Notes under the pieces: generated by a model
Database searches by the model: none
Told to the model about the DNA's origin: nothing
What the model saw: the letters and a program-made list of their open reading frames with translations, nothing else
Shown here: in pieces, positions 8,386 to 16,841 of the stretch
How the letters are laid out: each line of letters starts with the position of its first letter
How positions within the stretch are numbered: position 1 is the stretch's first letter
Source: a virus
DNA: 64,000 nucleotides
Reading direction: 5' to 3' (one strand)
Virus record (IMG/VR): IMGVR_UViG_3300025832_000005
Coordinates: 1-64,000 of that record
Made by a program: the position numbers and the translations under genes

Positions 8386-8791
8386 GGTTTAGGAGAATCT
8401 TATCCACTGTACCATGTAGTGCAACGTCATAAGTTGGGGCTGGATCAATATAACTACGATCAACACGGGCTCTAATCCAAAGTAAATTTGAACGGAACGT
8501 CCATGCTTCTGTAGTTGTATCTCCTAGGTTGTTTACTCCACTTGGTGCAGCTAAAACTGGATACTGTCTGTAGCTTTGTCCACTAGTTAAGTAAATTGGA
8601 AACCAATCAGTATTGGTAGGGTCAGTTGCTAAACTGCCCTCCAAATAAATCCTGCCTACAAAGTTTGTTACTCTTGCCGAGATTGTGTGTAGCCCATCAG
8701 TTTGGCCATAATAACCATCTGCTTTGACTTTATCACCAGTGTAGCTTAAAACTGCCTGGCTTGGTAATATATTAATACTTGTTGTACTCAT
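8381..8791 (-). CDS. Beta-rich structural-like protein, 136 aa
   Basis: A 136-residue protein with the segment VGRIYLEGSLATDP and DWFPIYLTSG, resembling small structural proteins often encoded beside marine-phage fibre genes. Composition is beta-rich and neutral, without signal peptide or catalytic motif. Its start overlaps the stop of the 54-residue gene upstream (ATGA), so they are coupled. Virion location is inferred from context. Confidence 0.7.
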   Translation of the reverse strand: MSTTSINILPSQAVLSYTGDKVKADGYYGQTDGLHTISARVTNFVGRIYLEGSLATDPTNTDWFPIYLTSGQSYRQYPVLAAPSGVNNLGDTTTEAWTFRSNLLWIRARVDRSYIDPAPTYDVALHGTVDKILLNL

Positions 8792-8952
8792 TCTTTTATA
8801 ATTTCTACTACTTTACCTGCACCCGCTAATTCCTGGATGACTTGCTCAATACTATTTATTGTTTCCTCATCAAGAATTGTATGTGCTTCTTGGTTATCTC
8901 GTAGTAGTTCACTTACTTTTACAACAAAGTGTGTTTCATTTAAGTGTGCCAT
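8788..8952 (-). CDS. Hypothetical 54-aa protein
   Basis: A 54-residue acidic helical protein (MAHLNETHFVVKVSELL...) read directly from the sequence. GGAG lies seven bases upstream of ATG 8952, a late-promoter-like ATAAATACT at 8975-8981 lies further upstream, and the stop overlaps the next start as ATGA. The middle and C-terminal part (EETINSIEQVIQELAGAG) is amphipathic. Function unknown. Confidence 0.65.
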   Translation of the reverse strand: MAHLNETHFVVKVSELLRDNQEAHTILDEETINSIEQVIQELAGAGKVVEIIKE

Positions 8953-8974
8953 TTTAATACTCCTGTTATAGTAG

Positions 8975-8981
8975 TATTTAT
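8975..8981 (-). promoter_or_regulatory. Late-promoter-like box ATAAATA
   Basis: The minus strand reads TAATAAATACTACT, 23 bases upstream of ATG 8952, directly after the clpA stop codon. Confidence 0.55.
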
Positions 8982-8992
8982 TAGAAACGGGG

Positions 8993-11227
8993 TTAACTTG
9001 TTTGAATCACAATCTCATCATCAACAATCTCTAGGTGTACTTTAGTAATGTCGTTACCAAATAGTAATGTTTTAGCAAGTGGCTTTTTAATCTTTTCATT
9101 AATTAAACGTGCCATTGGTCTTGCTCCCATACTAGGAGTAAATCCATTATCAGTTAACCAATCAAGAACTTGTGTACTATGCGACATTGCCACACCACGT
9201 GGTGTTAACATATCACGCAACTCTTTAATAAACTTATTAGTAACTTGTTTCATTAATGTCTTATCTAGTTTATTAAACTGTACAACTGCGTCTAAGCGGT
9301 TACGAAACTCTGGACTAAAGAAACGTTTAACTGCTTCATTACTTGCTGTTGTATTATCGTTATCACCAAACCCAATTGTATTACGTTCAGCATCTCTAGC
9401 ACCTAAGTTACTGGTTAAGATAACAATCGCATTACGTGCGCTAACACTTTTGCCTTCACTATTTGTAATCATACCATTGTCCATAAGTTGTAGCAATACA
9501 TTACTTACATCTGGGTGTGCCTTTTCAATCTCATCTAGCAACAAGATACAGTTTGGATTTTCTTCTAGTTTGTTTACCAGCAACCCACTGCCTTGTCCAC
9601 CTTCGCCATAACCTACGTATCCTGGAGGCGCACCAATTAGTTTAGCAACTGTATGACGCTCTTGGTATTCACTCATATCAAAACGTACAAGTGGCATACT
9701 CATAGCATCACTAAGTTGTTTTGCTGTTTCTGTTTTACCTACACCTGTTGGTCCTGTAAACAAGTAACTGCCAACTGGTTTGTTTGGATCTTTAAGTCCT
9801 GCTTTAGCAATGTAGATACTATCTGCTAGTCTTGTAATAGCTTCGTCTTGTCCAAATACTTTTGATGTAACAATACGTTCAATATCAACTGGCTTTTCAG
9901 TTTTGTACTCACTGTCTTTTGTTAGCACTAATTGATCTACTGGAATGCGTGTTAGTTTAGCAACCTCATAACGGATGTCATCAAGCTCTAGTACACTCTT
10001 ACGATCTTCTATTGGTAGTAATGCTTGTCTTGCCGCCGCCGCATCCAGAGCATCAAATGCTTTATCTGGTAACTGACGGTTGTGCCAGTATTGGTGTGTT
10101 AAGTCAACAGCACCATCCAATGCCTTTTGGTCGTATGCTAGTTCATGATATAATTCATATGCTGGAATAGCAGCACGTACAATACGTTTAGCATCCCCCA
10201 CTGTGGGCTCTGGAATATCTACTTTATAAAAACGACGATTAAGTGCTTTGTCTTTTTCAAAGGTTTCACGATACTCGTCATATGTTGTACTACCAATACA
10301 ACGTAGTTTGCCTTTTTGTAATGCTGGCTTTAGTAAGTTAGCAACGTCCATTGCTCCTTGTCCAGCACTGCCTGCTCCCATAATCATATGAATCTCATCA
10401 ATAAACAAGATAGCATCGTCACGGCGCTCTAGTACATCCAAAACTTCTTTAAGACGTTCTTCAAAGTCACCTCTAAACTTAGTACCTGCTAGTAGTGAAC
10501 CAATATCCAAACTATAGATAGTATTGTCTTTAATAACATCCGGAACACGATCTTCATTAATTAGATGTGCTAGTCCTTCAGCAATAGCAGTTTTACCAAC
10601 ACCACTTTCGCCTACTAGGATAACGTTGTTCTTTTTACGTCTAGCAATAGTTTGTACAAGTTGCTCAAGCTCAGTTTCTCGACCAATCATAGGATCAATT
10701 TCACCATTATTAGCTAACATATTTAGATTGTCACAAAACTTTTCTAGTATACGTTCTTGCTTTAATGGTTTATCACGAGTATTAGCTTCTGCTTCTTCAG
10801 TTGCTTCATTAGTTAGATATGAGATTAAGTCTTCTCTAGTAATGTCAAGTTGATTTAGCAATACAACAGATGGCGATTGCTCTTCTGTTAAGATACTAAT
10901 AAGCAAGTCACGTGGGTCAAGTTTCTGTCTACCATTAAACATTGCTTGTGTAAACGCACGATTAAACACACGCTCTAGCATAACTGTCTTTTGTGGTTGA
11001 AACTCTTCCTTGTCAATACTATCAACTTCAGTTTCTAGATAAGTGATAACTAGATCTCTAGTTACCTTTGGATCTTTGTCAATATCATAGAAAATATCCT
11101 GTACTTCTTCTGTTTCCAGCAATATAGCTAGTAGATGTTCTAGTGTAACATATTCATGTTTGTACCCTCGAGTCAATTGAAATAGGCGTTCTACTAGTGC
11201 TTCTATTTTTGGGTCGTTTTGTGACAT
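8993..11227 (-). CDS. clpA: ClpA-type AAA+ unfoldase
   Basis: A 744-residue, near full-length ClpA. In order: Clp-N repeats (about 1-145), the first AAA module with Walker A GESGVGKT (near 206) and Walker B ILFIDEIH, sensor block GSTTYDEYRETFEKD, then the second AAA module with GPTGVGKT, LLLDEIEKAH and TSNLGA. The loop RNTIGFGDNDN carries an IGF tripeptide, the ClpP-docking signature, so it should feed ClpP rather than act only as a chaperone. ClpP (36646) and ClpS (61018) are also encoded here. A TTGACA-N17-TATATT promoter lies just outside the gene start. Confidence 0.95.
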   Translation of the reverse strand: MSQNDPKIEALVERLFQLTRGYKHEYVTLEHLLAILLETEEVQDIFYDIDKDPKVTRDLVITYLETEVDSIDKEEFQPQKTVMLERVFNRAFTQAMFNGRQKLDPRDLLISILTEEQSPSVVLLNQLDITREDLISYLTNEATEEAEANTRDKPLKQERILEKFCDNLNMLANNGEIDPMIGRETELEQLVQTIARRKKNNVILVGESGVGKTAIAEGLAHLINEDRVPDVIKDNTIYSLDIGSLLAGTKFRGDFEERLKEVLDVLERRDDAILFIDEIHMIMGAGSAGQGAMDVANLLKPALQKGKLRCIGSTTYDEYRETFEKDKALNRRFYKVDIPEPTVGDAKRIVRAAIPAYELYHELAYDQKALDGAVDLTHQYWHNRQLPDKAFDALDAAAARQALLPIEDRKSVLELDDIRYEVAKLTRIPVDQLVLTKDSEYKTEKPVDIERIVTSKVFGQDEAITRLADSIYIAKAGLKDPNKPVGSYLFTGPTGVGKTETAKQLSDAMSMPLVRFDMSEYQERHTVAKLIGAPPGYVGYGEGGQGSGLLVNKLEENPNCILLLDEIEKAHPDVSNVLLQLMDNGMITNSEGKSVSARNAIVILTSNLGARDAERNTIGFGDNDNTTASNEAVKRFFSPEFRNRLDAVVQFNKLDKTLMKQVTNKFIKELRDMLTPRGVAMSHSTQVLDWLTDNGFTPSMGARPMARLINEKIKKPLAKTLLFGNDITKVHLEIVDDEIVIQTS

Positions 11228-11255
11228 TTATAATCCTTTTATCTTTATTAATATT

Positions 11256-11284
11256 AATATAGTGTATCTTACGTCAGATGTCAA
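11256..11284 (-). promoter_or_regulatory. Sigma70-type promoter for clpA
   Basis: TTGACA (11284-11279), 17-base spacer, TATATT (11261-11256) on the minus strand, 29 bases before ATG 11227. Confidence 0.8.
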
Positions 11285-11287
11285 CAG

Positions 11288-12052
11288 CTAGATTACATCT
11301 TTAAGCAATTTATTTAAGTCTTGTTCAGTTAGTTTTGGAATATCTACCATTATTTCTACATACAAATTTCCATTGGAATTTCCACGACGTGGCAGTCCAC
11401 ACTCTGGTATTCGTAATCGTGTTTTAGATTGTGTACCTGGGTTAATCTTTAGTTTTATACTTCTGTTATCAAGTGTTGTAATAATCTTTTCTGTTCCTAA
11501 CATCGCTTCTCTTATACTAATATTTAACTGTTTTGTTAAATTAAACTCTTCTACGACAAATATTGGATGTCTTTTTAAACGATATCGTACAATTAGATTT
11601 CCTGGAATACCTGGTTGTGATATTTGTCCAAATCCAGTATACTTTACTTCAACACCATCATATATACCAGCAGGTATAGTTATAGTTAAGTTGCGAACTT
11701 CATTGTTGTGTTTTACTTCAATATCTTTTGGAGTATTGCTGATTAGTTCTTCTAGTGTTACATGGTATGTAATATGTATGTCTTGATTACGTGGTTGTCG
11801 CTGTGTAAAGTTAAAGTGTTGTTTAAATAGATCCTCAAATCCACGCATATCATTTTGGTTATGAAACCCTTGAGATCGATCTTGTTGTGGGGGATTTTTG
11901 ATATTATCGTAAGCCTCGTTAATAGTCTTAAACTTTTCTTCATCGCCGCCACGGTCAGGGTGATGTTGTTTAGCTAATTTACGATATGCTTGTTTGATTT
12001 CATCTTCGGACGCAGTTTGGCTGACACCCAAGACACTATAAGGATTAGTCAT
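11288..12052 (-). CDS. dnaJ: J-domain chaperone (CbpA/DnaJ type II)
   Basis: A 254-residue Hsp40. Residues 1-60 are a J domain with HPD at 31-33 and the KTINEAYD helix; a Gln/Asn-rich linker follows, then two C-terminal substrate-binding domains (VTLEELISNTPKDIEV, LTITIPAGIYDGVEVKY, NLYVEIMVDIP). The four-Cys zinc-finger region of DnaJ is missing, as in CbpA-type proteins, and the length is shorter than the usual 300. It would stimulate host DnaK ATPase. It lies directly upstream of clpA and overlaps the lipoprotein gene by 8 bases. Confidence 0.92.
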   Translation of the reverse strand: MTNPYSVLGVSQTASEDEIKQAYRKLAKQHHPDRGGDEEKFKTINEAYDNIKNPPQQDRSQGFHNQNDMRGFEDLFKQHFNFTQRQPRNQDIHITYHVTLEELISNTPKDIEVKHNNEVRNLTITIPAGIYDGVEVKYTGFGQISQPGIPGNLIVRYRLKRHPIFVVEEFNLTKQLNISIREAMLGTEKIITTLDNRSIKLKINPGTQSKTRLRIPECGLPRRGNSNGNLYVEIMVDIPKLTEQDLNKLLKDVI

Positions 12053-12449
12053 CTACTGTTTGATTATGTTCCGCTATTGCCGCATCTGATTCTTTGTAAT
12101 AGCCTTCGTATGCCGCAATGATTGCTTGCTGTTGTTGTACTAGCGCACGAATGTCACTAAAGTTTAATCCAAGATTAGCATAGCCATCACCAGTAAGTCC
12201 ATAGATAGCAAATGGCTTTCCGCTCTGTGCTAGTGTAGCTATTACTGAATCCAAATTATCTTCGTTAATAACAACCCAGTTGACTTCTTTTAAATTGAGT
12301 TCATCAACTGCTGGCAATGTTAGCTCAGGTCGTTGGATTGGTTTTGCGCTTATCTCAATCGTTTGTTGGGGCTGAGAACACGCTGTTAGGAGTATGACCA
12401 GGCCAAAGCCAAGGGCACTCTTTGTTAAAACTGATTTCATTTTCTGCAT
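12045..12449 (-). CDS. Probable outer-membrane spanin subunit (o-spanin lipoprotein)
   Basis: A 134-residue lipoprotein: signal residues 1-23 with lipobox LTAC, then a Pro-containing periplasmic region and a helical C-terminus (ALVQQQQAIIAAYEGYYKES). ATG 12449 is used; ATG 12440 is an alternative. Its first 95 bases overlap the 3' end of the gene at 12355-12837 in another frame. An overlapped inner-membrane coiled-coil protein and lipoprotein is the Rz/Rz1 arrangement of phage spanins, which fuse the two membranes at lysis. The assignment is by architecture only. Confidence 0.65.
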   Translation of the reverse strand: MQKMKSVLTKSALGFGLVILLTACSQPQQTIEISAKPIQRPELTLPAVDELNLKEVNWVVINEDNLDSVIATLAQSGKPFAIYGLTGDGYANLGLNFSDIRALVQQQQAIIAAYEGYYKESDAAIAEHNQTVDD

Positions 12450-12837
12450 TCTTTTCTTTTTCGGTTAGTGGGCTTCCACTCAAGATTTCAAAACATCTTC
12501 CTGCGTTTTCAGTCCCACGGTTAACAGCACGTTCAATACCTTCAGGATTAGCAAGTGCCGCAGCTGTTAGGTCTATCTTTTCTAACTTGTTTGCTAGCTC
12601 TTGATTCTGTCTACGTATTTGTGTATATGCTTCATTTATTTGAGACAACTCTGTATTGACTCTAGCATAATCTGCTTGTAAACTTTCCAGTGCTTGTTCG
12701 TTAGTTTGTACTGCTATTTCTAGTTTGGCGTTATTCTCTTGTAGTACGGCCATGCGAGCTTGAGTATCAGTATAATACCAATACCCTATACCGCCCATTA
12801 CAGCGATAACAATTAATAACAATCCTGCTAGTCTCAT
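12355..12837 (-). CDS. Probable inner-membrane spanin subunit (i-spanin)
   Basis: A 160-residue protein with one N-terminal membrane helix (LLLIVIAVMGGIGYWYY, about 5-21), then a long heptad-rich coiled coil (about 28-92: LQENNAKLEIAVQTNEQALE...) and a C-terminal part with two Cys. Type II topology with periplasmic coiled coil is the Rz i-spanin pattern. The lipoprotein partner overlaps its 3' end. No holin or lysin is adjacent, although the CHAP lipoprotein lies 11 kb away. Confidence 0.65.
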   Translation of the reverse strand: MRLAGLLLIVIAVMGGIGYWYYTDTQARMAVLQENNAKLEIAVQTNEQALESLQADYARVNTELSQINEAYTQIRRQNQELANKLEKIDLTAAALANPEGIERAVNRGTENAGRCFEILSGSPLTEKEKNAENEISFNKECPWLWPGHTPNSVFSAPTND

Positions 12838-12855
12838 TACTTATACCTATTCCAG

Positions 12856-13329
12856 TTACAGTCCGGCGAGGCTACGAACTCTTTCAAGTGACTCATCAAT
12901 TTCTGGTGCTGGAGGATACTTTAGTACATATTTTTCTGAATTATTAACCACTGTACTAGATAAGTTATCTTCTGTTAAATCAATTGCGCTATCACCTTTG
13001 TAGTAATTATATTTCCACTCTGTAATACCAGTTACTTGACTAGCAACTTTAACAATATTCATAATTTTTTCATATAGTCCTGAGTCACGATTAAATTCAA
13101 CAAACACCATTGTGTTTCCTTGACCGTTTGGACCTTCACTAACGTCTACATCTAGATGTTCAGTTACGTCAGTTTCAATTAAGTTACTTAGATCTCTTGC
13201 TGGTTGCTCAAATTTAACTTCAAACGCAACAACAACTGTTTCATTTGATTCGCCAATCTTGGGAGTATACTGGTCAATACTAATTGTTGGAGTTACTAAG
13301 TTCTCCATTTCACCATATTTTACTGTCAT
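12856..13329 (-). CDS. Hypothetical phage protein, 157 aa, structural-like
   Basis: A 157-residue acidic protein (TPTISIDQYTPKIGESNETVVVAFEV...). Beta strands followed by a short C-terminal helix are likely. I recall similar proteins next to phoH in T4-like marine phages but know no function. It overlaps the next gene upstream by 4 bases (ATGA), indicating a stable pair. Confidence 0.7.
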   Translation of the reverse strand: MTVKYGEMENLVTPTISIDQYTPKIGESNETVVVAFEVKFEQPARDLSNLIETDVTEHLDVDVSEGPNGQGNTMVFVEFNRDSGLYEKIMNIVKVASQVTGITEWKYNYYKGDSAIDLTEDNLSSTVVNNSEKYVLKYPPAPEIDESLERVRSLAGL

Positions 13330-13868
13330 TCTAAACCACCTGTTAAATCTTCTTTATTAGGAGCAATGTCATTATCGTAATCAGTGTCATAAGCACTATC
13401 AACATCGCTCATATCAATATCAACGCCATTAATTGTAACTTTACTACTATCAAACTCACTAACAAAGTCACGTGGCATTTCAATTGTCACTAACCAAATT
13501 GGTGTAGTTTTTTTCTTTGGCTTACGTTTACCTGTGTCAGTATCTATTTCGCCAAGATCATCTGGTGATGTAATTTTAACTGGTTCAATAAGTTCATCCT
13601 TTTTGTAATAAACTTTTGCTCCGTGTTTGATTAATCTTAATGCCGCATCAGGGTCAGGCATTAAGTTTTTTGGATACATTAGTGTTACTGTAATCCAATA
13701 TCTACTTACGTCTGGTCCTGCTATTACTTCACCATATTCCCAGTTCTTATAACTGTACATATGTAAATTATCCAAAACTTCCTCGAATTCAATCAACACA
13801 TTTAAGCTGTTAGTTGAATCTATAATACCATCTAGGGTATTCTTTAATTGTTCAATATCTGTACTCAT
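13326..13868 (-). CDS. Hypothetical phage protein, 180 aa, structural-like
   Basis: A 180-residue acidic protein with a helical N-terminus (IEQLKNTLDGIIDSTNSLNVLIEFEEVLDNL region) and a beta-rich middle (SRYWITVTLMYPKNLMPDPDAALRL). A basic insert, GKRKPKKKTT, sits near residue 120 and the C-terminus is Asp-rich. It is paired with the 157-residue gene. ATAAATAATACTAAG precedes the ATG so closely that a promoter there would give an almost leaderless mRNA. Function unknown. Confidence 0.7.
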   Translation of the reverse strand: MSTDIEQLKNTLDGIIDSTNSLNVLIEFEEVLDNLHMYSYKNWEYGEVIAGPDVSRYWITVTLMYPKNLMPDPDAALRLIKHGAKVYYKKDELIEPVKITSPDDLGEIDTDTGKRKPKKKTTPIWLVTIEMPRDFVSEFDSSKVTINGVDIDMSDVDSAYDTDYDNDIAPNKEDLTGGLE

Positions 13869-13892
13869 CTTAGTATTATTTATGCTCCTTTA

Positions 13893-13899
13893 ATAAATA
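13893..13899 (+). promoter_or_regulatory. Late-promoter-like box for phoH
   Basis: Plus-strand TTAATAAATACTC, 46 bases upstream of ATG 13945, faces the only plus-strand gene nearby. Confidence 0.55.
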
Positions 13900-13944
13900 C
13901 TCTTGTGGACACATTGGGCTCAGCTTTAACCAATGGAGCACTAC

Positions 13945-14658
13945 ATGTCAAGAAGAGCGAGAAAACAAAATAGCAAGGCAAATTTTAACAATATGGTTGT
14001 AGAACTACAGACATATCGCAAAAAGAAGATAACTATTTTACCACGTAATGTACATCAGGAAGATTACATTGCGATATTAGACGACACCCAAACACCAATA
14101 GCATTTGCAACTGGTCCTGCTGGAACAGGTAAAACCATGCTGGCTGTCCAAATGGGCATTCAGAAGTTTGAGTCGGGTGAGATTAGTAAAATAGTAATCA
14201 CACGTCCTGCTGTAAGCGTTGACGAACAACACGGGTTCCTACCCGGCAGTCTTAAAGATAAGATGGCACCCTGGACACGACCAATATTCGACGTATTAGA
14301 AGAACATTGGGATCCAAAGCAAGTGGAAAAGATGATCGAGAACAAAGAGATCGAGATCGCCCCACTAGCTTATATGCGTGGTAGAACATTCAAACAGTGC
14401 TGGATTGTAGCAGACGAAATGCAAAATGCTACACCAGAACAAATGAAAATGTTACTAACACGTATTGGTACTGGTTCTAAAATCGTTGTTACAGGAGACT
14501 TAGCACAACATGATAGAGGATATGATAATAATGGTCTAAAAGACTTTACAACCAAACTAACCGACAAACACAATACAATCAAATGCGTACATTTTACAAA
14601 ACAAGATGTTGAAAGACATCCTGCTGTTGTAGATGTACTAAACATTTATGGCGAATAA
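13945..14658 (+). CDS. phoH: PhoH-like P-loop ATPase
   Basis: A 237-residue PhoH family ATPase. Start ATG 13945 has GGAG seven bases upstream; ATG 13933 in frame does not. Walker A is GPAGTGKTMLA (about residue 58), followed by IVITRPAVSVDEQHGFLPG, DEMQNATPEQMKMLLTRIG (Walker B and Q-motif) and VVTGDLAQ. phoH is one of the commonest auxiliary genes of marine phages; its role is uncertain, with RNA-related ATPase or helicase activity proposed. It is alone on the plus strand and convergent with the HAD gene, whose stop abuts its own. Confidence 0.93.
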   Translation: MSRRARKQNSKANFNNMVVELQTYRKKKITILPRNVHQEDYIAILDDTQTPIAFATGPAGTGKTMLAVQMGIQKFESGEISKIVITRPAVSVDEQHGFLPGSLKDKMAPWTRPIFDVLEEHWDPKQVEKMIENKEIEIAPLAYMRGRTFKQCWIVADEMQNATPEQMKMLLTRIGTGSKIVVTGDLAQHDRGYDNNGLKDFTTKLTDKHNTIKCVHFTKQDVERHPAVVDVLNIYGE

Positions 14659-15234
14659 TTAAGATTTAACAATAGTATTATACACCTGAGCCCATGTGTC
14701 TACTTTCTTAACACCGTCATAATCGAACCAAGCATTGTGTTCGTGTCGTATCAACAAACTCTTTAAGCCAAGGTCTGCACCTAATTTGGCATTCTCAGGC
14801 TTGTCTTCAATCCAAAACAGTCCACTATCTTTATAAGGTAGTAGAGCTTCGTCTTTATCTGCTCCAGTATCTAGACATGTAACAAAGTCGAATACATCAC
14901 CAAACAAGTTAACCAAGTTCTGTGTACGAAGTTCCTTAGCATAAGGATCTAAGCTCAAACTAGTAATGGCTCCAAAACGATAACCTGCTTTAACAAGTTG
15001 CTCAACACCATATTGTACATCACGTAATGGCTTTAAGCAACACATCCAAGCACTATTGTTAAACTCTGAGATCAATGCTTTGATATGGTTACGCTTTTGC
15101 CCATATACAACATGCATGTCATACGTAGCAATACTATTACGTTGGAAGCCTTTGCTTTCCATCCAATCATGAAACGCAGCCTCCCAATCAAGCATTACAC
15201 CATCGATATCTGTTAGTACTATATTCTTATTCAT
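14659..15234 (-). CDS. HAD-family phosphatase (5'-nucleotidase-like)
   Basis: A 191-residue HAD hydrolase: motif I DIDGVMLDW (nucleophile Asp near residue 8), a motif II-like AITSL and a motif IV region FWIEDKPENAKLG. The cap insertion is short and helical (DWMESKGF...), resembling deoxyribonucleotidases and other phage HAD enzymes. The substrate is not identifiable; nucleotide dephosphorylation would fit the salvage genes elsewhere. An early promoter lies at 15267-15295 directly upstream. Confidence 0.8.
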   Translation of the reverse strand: MNKNIVLTDIDGVMLDWEAAFHDWMESKGFQRNSIATYDMHVVYGQKRNHIKALISEFNNSAWMCCLKPLRDVQYGVEQLVKAGYRFGAITSLSLDPYAKELRTQNLVNLFGDVFDFVTCLDTGADKDEALLPYKDSGLFWIEDKPENAKLGADLGLKSLLIRHEHNAWFDYDGVKKVDTWAQVYNTIVKS

Positions 15235-15266
15235 ATTATTAATCTTTCTTCTTAATTTACTCTTAT

Positions 15267-15295
15267 ACTATACAGTAAGACGCCTTGGTTGTCAA
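15267..15295 (-). promoter_or_regulatory. Sigma70-type early promoter
   Basis: TTGACA (15295-15290), spacer ACCAAGGCGTCTTACTG, TATAGT (15272-15267). The stop TGA of the bilin reductase gene (15292-15294) lies inside the -35 box. Confidence 0.85.
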
Positions 15296-15975
15296 GTGCT
15301 AATTTTAGGAAAAAGCATATTATTACAAAAAAGTTCTACATCTTCTTCTGGCAATCCAAGTGACTTCATTACATTAGCAGTGTGTGGATTTAGCTTCTGA
15401 TTATCACAATAATAGTTTTGTGCCTTAATTACCGCTGGGTCACGTTCGCCTGCTGTATATTCGCCAACCTCGCTTAAATATGCTGTTAAATTATCTGTAG
15501 CAATACGAATAATTTCATCTACTTCAGCTTCATCAGTAACGTTACCAGCGGCAAGCATTTTACTTGTAAAGATATTACGAGCCCACTCAGGCAGTTCACG
15601 TTGCTTTTTGGGTACAAAGTGATCAACACTGTCAAAATACCCTTGTATCATATTATGCTCTCGATTACTACTAGGAGAGAAATCATGGAACGCTCCAGTT
15701 ATCTTACGTTTACCAGCAATAACATCAAAGCCATAGATAGGAGCATCGTTGTTTAGGACTGGAAATATACATACGTGCATCATCCAAAGTCCTCGACTCT
15801 CTCTAGCATCTACAACGTCAATATGGGCTCTACGAATATTATCGTTAGCCCATACACGGTTTACCCAGCCGTCTCTATTAAAATAGTCTAGCCCTGGTTC
15901 ATTATCTTCATGGCAGTGTGCATCGAGGACGTCCACTATCTGTTTCTGGCACAGGGCCAGTTTGTCCCATATCAT
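15292..15975 (-). CDS. pcyX: Ferredoxin-dependent bilin reductase (PcyX/PebS-like)
   Basis: A 227-residue bilin reductase; FDBRs reduce biliverdin with ferredoxin electrons. Start ATG 15975 has AGGAG upstream; a longer open frame reaches beyond it inside another gene. The core signature is clear: IRRAHIDVVDARESRG, MMHVCIFP, PIYGFDVIAGKRK and TGAFHDFSP, where the family has its catalytic Asp. Length suits PcyA/PebS/PcyX. The subtype is an inference: PcyX enzymes were described from marine viral metagenomes thought to infect alphaproteobacteria. No heme oxygenase is in this window, but a 7Fe ferredoxin is (34948). Confidence 0.85.
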   Translation of the reverse strand: MIWDKLALCQKQIVDVLDAHCHEDNEPGLDYFNRDGWVNRVWANDNIRRAHIDVVDARESRGLWMMHVCIFPVLNNDAPIYGFDVIAGKRKITGAFHDFSPSSNREHNMIQGYFDSVDHFVPKKQRELPEWARNIFTSKMLAAGNVTDEAEVDEIIRIATDNLTAYLSEVGEYTAGERDPAVIKAQNYYCDNQKLNPHTANVMKSLGLPEEDVELFCNNMLFPKIST

Positions 15976-16192
15976 TCCATTTCTCCTGTTCATTTTCCAT
16001 TGTTTTCTTACATTGAATAATAAGTTGCTTTTCAATACGAGTAAAATCGTTCCAACGTTTAGCAAAGACAGTAGTACCAAATGTTTCTAGTTCATCTGAT
16101 ATACGGCTTAGCATATTTGCTAGCTCAAGATTTTCTGTTGTTCTATAAGACAAATCGCTCATGTAACGTCCAACTGCTGCTGCATCAATCAT
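15908..16192 (-). CDS. Hypothetical protein, 94 aa
   Basis: A 94-residue helical protein (RTTENLELANMLSRISDELE...) with a Trp-containing middle and a short, odd C-terminus that overlaps the bilin reductase start by 68 bases. A single RNA would carry both. It is not a heme oxygenase: the length is far too short and the conserved His segment is absent. Start overlaps the upstream gene stop by 4 bases. Confidence 0.65.
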   Translation of the reverse strand: MIDAAAVGRYMSDLSYRTTENLELANMLSRISDELETFGTTVFAKRWNDFTRIEKQLIIQCKKTMENEQEKWNDMGQTGPVPETDSGRPRCTLP

Positions 16193-16470
16193 ATTCTTAC
16201 TTCCACTTCTTTGTATGTTTTATTAAAACGGTTAACTGTACCACATAGTGCGTGGTGATTATCTTTATCAATGGCATAAACCATTGCGGCTCTAACTTTA
16301 TTTTCATCTGATACAATGTTTGTACCATATTCAATTGCTTCACTAATAGTATCAAAGCTCTTGCCAATACGACTGTTTGTTACTGGCTGAAACAATACTA
16401 CATTATAGTGATGTGGATTGTCTCGGATGCTCTTTTCAAAAACATCCATGTCATTAACACGTTTAGTCAT
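16189..16470 (-). CDS. Hypothetical protein, 93 aa
   Basis: A 93-residue protein with the sequence HHYNVVLFQPVTNSRIG and a C-terminal YKEVEVRI. Beta-alpha-beta layout is likely; no family recognised. It overlaps neighbours at both ends, so it belongs to the early operon starting at the 16748-16776 promoter. Confidence 0.65.
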   Translation of the reverse strand: MTKRVNDMDVFEKSIRDNPHHYNVVLFQPVTNSRIGKSFDTISEAIEYGTNIVSDENKVRAAMVYAIDKDNHHALCGTVNRFNKTYKEVEVRI

Positions 16471-16712
16471 TATGATGTTGCCATTTCAAAACGTGCTTCT
16501 GACTCAGCTTCTTCACGCATTTCAGCAATTATAACGTTTACAATTTCATCAAATGCGGCGTAAAAAGCCTTTGTGCCGTCAAACAATTTATTACACTCAT
16601 CAAACGCATCTGCGTCAACAAAACTCCAGTTAATGCTACCATCAGCGTTCCAGTTATCTGAATCGAAAGTTGCAGTGTTAATTGATTCTTGTAATGTTGC
16701 GTAATTTGACAT
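16470..16712 (-). CDS. Hypothetical acidic protein, 80 aa
   Basis: An 80-residue acidic protein (DSDNWNADGSINWSFVDADAFDECNKLF). It is the first gene after the early promoter at 16748-16776 and overlaps the next gene by one base. Small acidic early proteins of phages often act on host proteins, but nothing here shows that. Confidence 0.65.
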   Translation of the reverse strand: MSNYATLQESINTATFDSDNWNADGSINWSFVDADAFDECNKLFDGTKAFYAAFDEIVNVIIAEMREEAESEARFEMATS

Positions 16713-16747
16713 ATTGTAATCTTTCTGTTTAACTAACTTATATACAT

Positions 16748-16776
16748 GTTCTAGCAGTTCTAGACCAAGATGTCAA
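16748..16776 (-). promoter_or_regulatory. Probable early promoter, weak -10
   Basis: TTGACA (16776-16771), 17-base spacer TCTTGGTCTAGAACTGC, TAGAAC (16753-16748). The -10 is poor, but position and spacing match the other early promoters. Confidence 0.6.
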
Positions 16777-16782
16777 CAGAAA

Positions 16783-16816
16783 ACAGAACAAATGTTTTCA
16801 ATGAAAACAACAGGTT
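16783..16816 (-). terminator. Hairpin before early promoter
   Basis: The minus strand has GTTTTCATTGAAAAC, a 6-bp stem with 3-base loop, followed by a T-rich stretch, between the gene at 16842 and the TTGACA at 16771. It is a weak terminator candidate. Confidence 0.4.
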
Positions 16817-16841
16817 ATAAAATAATTCAAATTAATTTAAA

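Noticed and set aside
9048-10853. Long plus-strand frames opposite clpA
   Set aside because: clpA is a full conserved gene; the opposite frames lack starts with ribosome sites and family likeness.
15976-16080. N-terminal extension of the bilin reductase frame
   Set aside because: The extra residues overlap another gene; AGGAG and the family start favour ATG 15975.
15908-16192. Heme oxygenase partner of the bilin reductase
   Set aside because: The 94-residue protein is too short and lacks the heme-binding His pattern.
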